DNA of 5,742 nt. Source: Methanosaeta sp. UBA80. GTDB taxonomy: Archaea; Halobacteriota; Methanosarcinia; Methanotrichales; Methanotrichaceae. This document shows, in pieces, positions 5,563-5,742 of the stretch. The notes below the pieces were generated by a model. That model did no database searches and was not told where the DNA came from. It worked only from the letters and a program-made list of their open reading frames with translations. The number at the start of each line of letters is the position of its first letter. Position 1 is the first letter of the stretch. The translations under genes were made by a program, and so were the position numbers. The DNA is taken from contig DAWB01000056.1 of assembly GCA_002505805.1 (NCBI GenBank), positions 4,129-9,870 on the forward strand, given 5' to 3'.

Positions 5563-5742
5563 GTGAGGGCATTGATAGAGGGATTCATAGGCCCGATTGC
5601 GGTGGGGGACGGCCAACCGGTAAGGCTGATGGGAGTTGTCAACCTCAGCCGGGAGTCATTTTATCAGGGATCGGTAGCCGGTCCAGAGGAGGCATTGTCC
5701 CTGGCCCGGACCATGCAGGAGCAGGGGGCGGAGATCATCGAT
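5563..5742 (+). CDS. Dihydropteroate synthase-like protein, N-terminal 60 codons (runs off the window)
   Basis: The open frame continues past the window end. Its first 60 residues carry the N-terminal pterin-binding-domain signature: MGVVNLS (23-29), then ESFYQG (31-36), and GAEIID (55-60), which begins the next conserved strand. Dihydropteroate synthases join a pterin pyrophosphate to an aminobenzene-type acceptor; in methanogens, related proteins are thought to act in methanopterin synthesis rather than with p-aminobenzoate. The ESFYQGSV form, instead of the bacterial DSFSDG, fits the archaeal branch. GTG 5563 is the only plausible start that leaves a normal leader before MGVVNLS; the TTG at 5572 is less likely. 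It begins 22 bases after the permease stop with a weak GGATGG upstream. Joint transcription is possible, but no functional link is evident. The exact acceptor and full length cannot be seen. Confidence 0.85.
   Translation, partial: MRALIEGFIGPIAVGDGQPVRLMGVVNLSRESFYQGSVAGPEEALSLARTMQEQGAEIID

Noticed and set aside
5006..5566. 186-codon open frame on the + strand overlapping the permease
   Set aside because: The permease frame has clear membrane segments and the ABC-2 motif; this frame is Arg/Gly/His-rich without any pattern, as expected of an alternative frame.
5563..5742. Reading the dihydropteroate synthase-like gene as a sulfonamide-resistance (sul) gene
   Set aside because: The archaeal-type ESFYQGSV motif and the chromosomal archaeal context do not fit mobile sul genes.
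1..5742. CRISPR array, insertion sequences or other long repeats
   Set aside because: No regularly spaced repeats, terminal inverted repeats or transposase motifs were seen on either strand.

Overview
The window reads as a piece of archaeal chromosome, most likely from a methanogenic euryarchaeote of the Methanosarcina/Methanothrix kind (moderate to low confidence on the lineage). The reasons are a tRNA whose CCA tail is not encoded, purine-rich Shine-Dalgarno sites of the AGGTGAT/GGAGG type, heavy use of ATA for isoleucine in fairly GC-rich genes, and a COG1361-type (S-layer-like, Ig-fold) surface protein next to an ABC-2 exporter, an arrangement typical of methanogens. All recognisable genes lie on the + strand.

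Layout. Positions 1-23 are the 3' end of a tRNA. About 286 bases without a convincing gene follow; they are AT-richer than the rest and hold an imperfect inverted repeat (69-91), weak TATA-like boxes and two tandem hairpins (195-213, 219-249). Next comes a compact three-gene ABC importer of the zinc/manganese (ZnuABC/TroABC) type: lipoprotein binding protein (310-1212), ATPase (1209-1991) and ABC-3 permease (1984-2784), joined by 4- and 8-base overlaps. Its binding protein has a His-His-His-Asp metal site, which favours zinc.

After a 57-base gap a second three-gene set starts: a secreted, membrane-anchored COG1361-like protein with a Cys cluster (2842-3822), an ABC-2-type ATPase (3830-4771) and an ABC-2 permease (about 4746-5540). 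The tight spacing suggests that the three work together, as an ABC-2 exporter or membrane-remodelling complex with a dedicated extracellular partner. Its substrate cannot be read from the sequence. This is the least explained part of the window and the best candidate for an undescribed system.

The window ends inside a dihydropteroate synthase-like gene (5563 onward, first 60 codons), which starts 22 bases after the permease and is probably co-transcribed or simply adjacent. In a methanogen it would belong to (methano)pterin cofactor synthesis.
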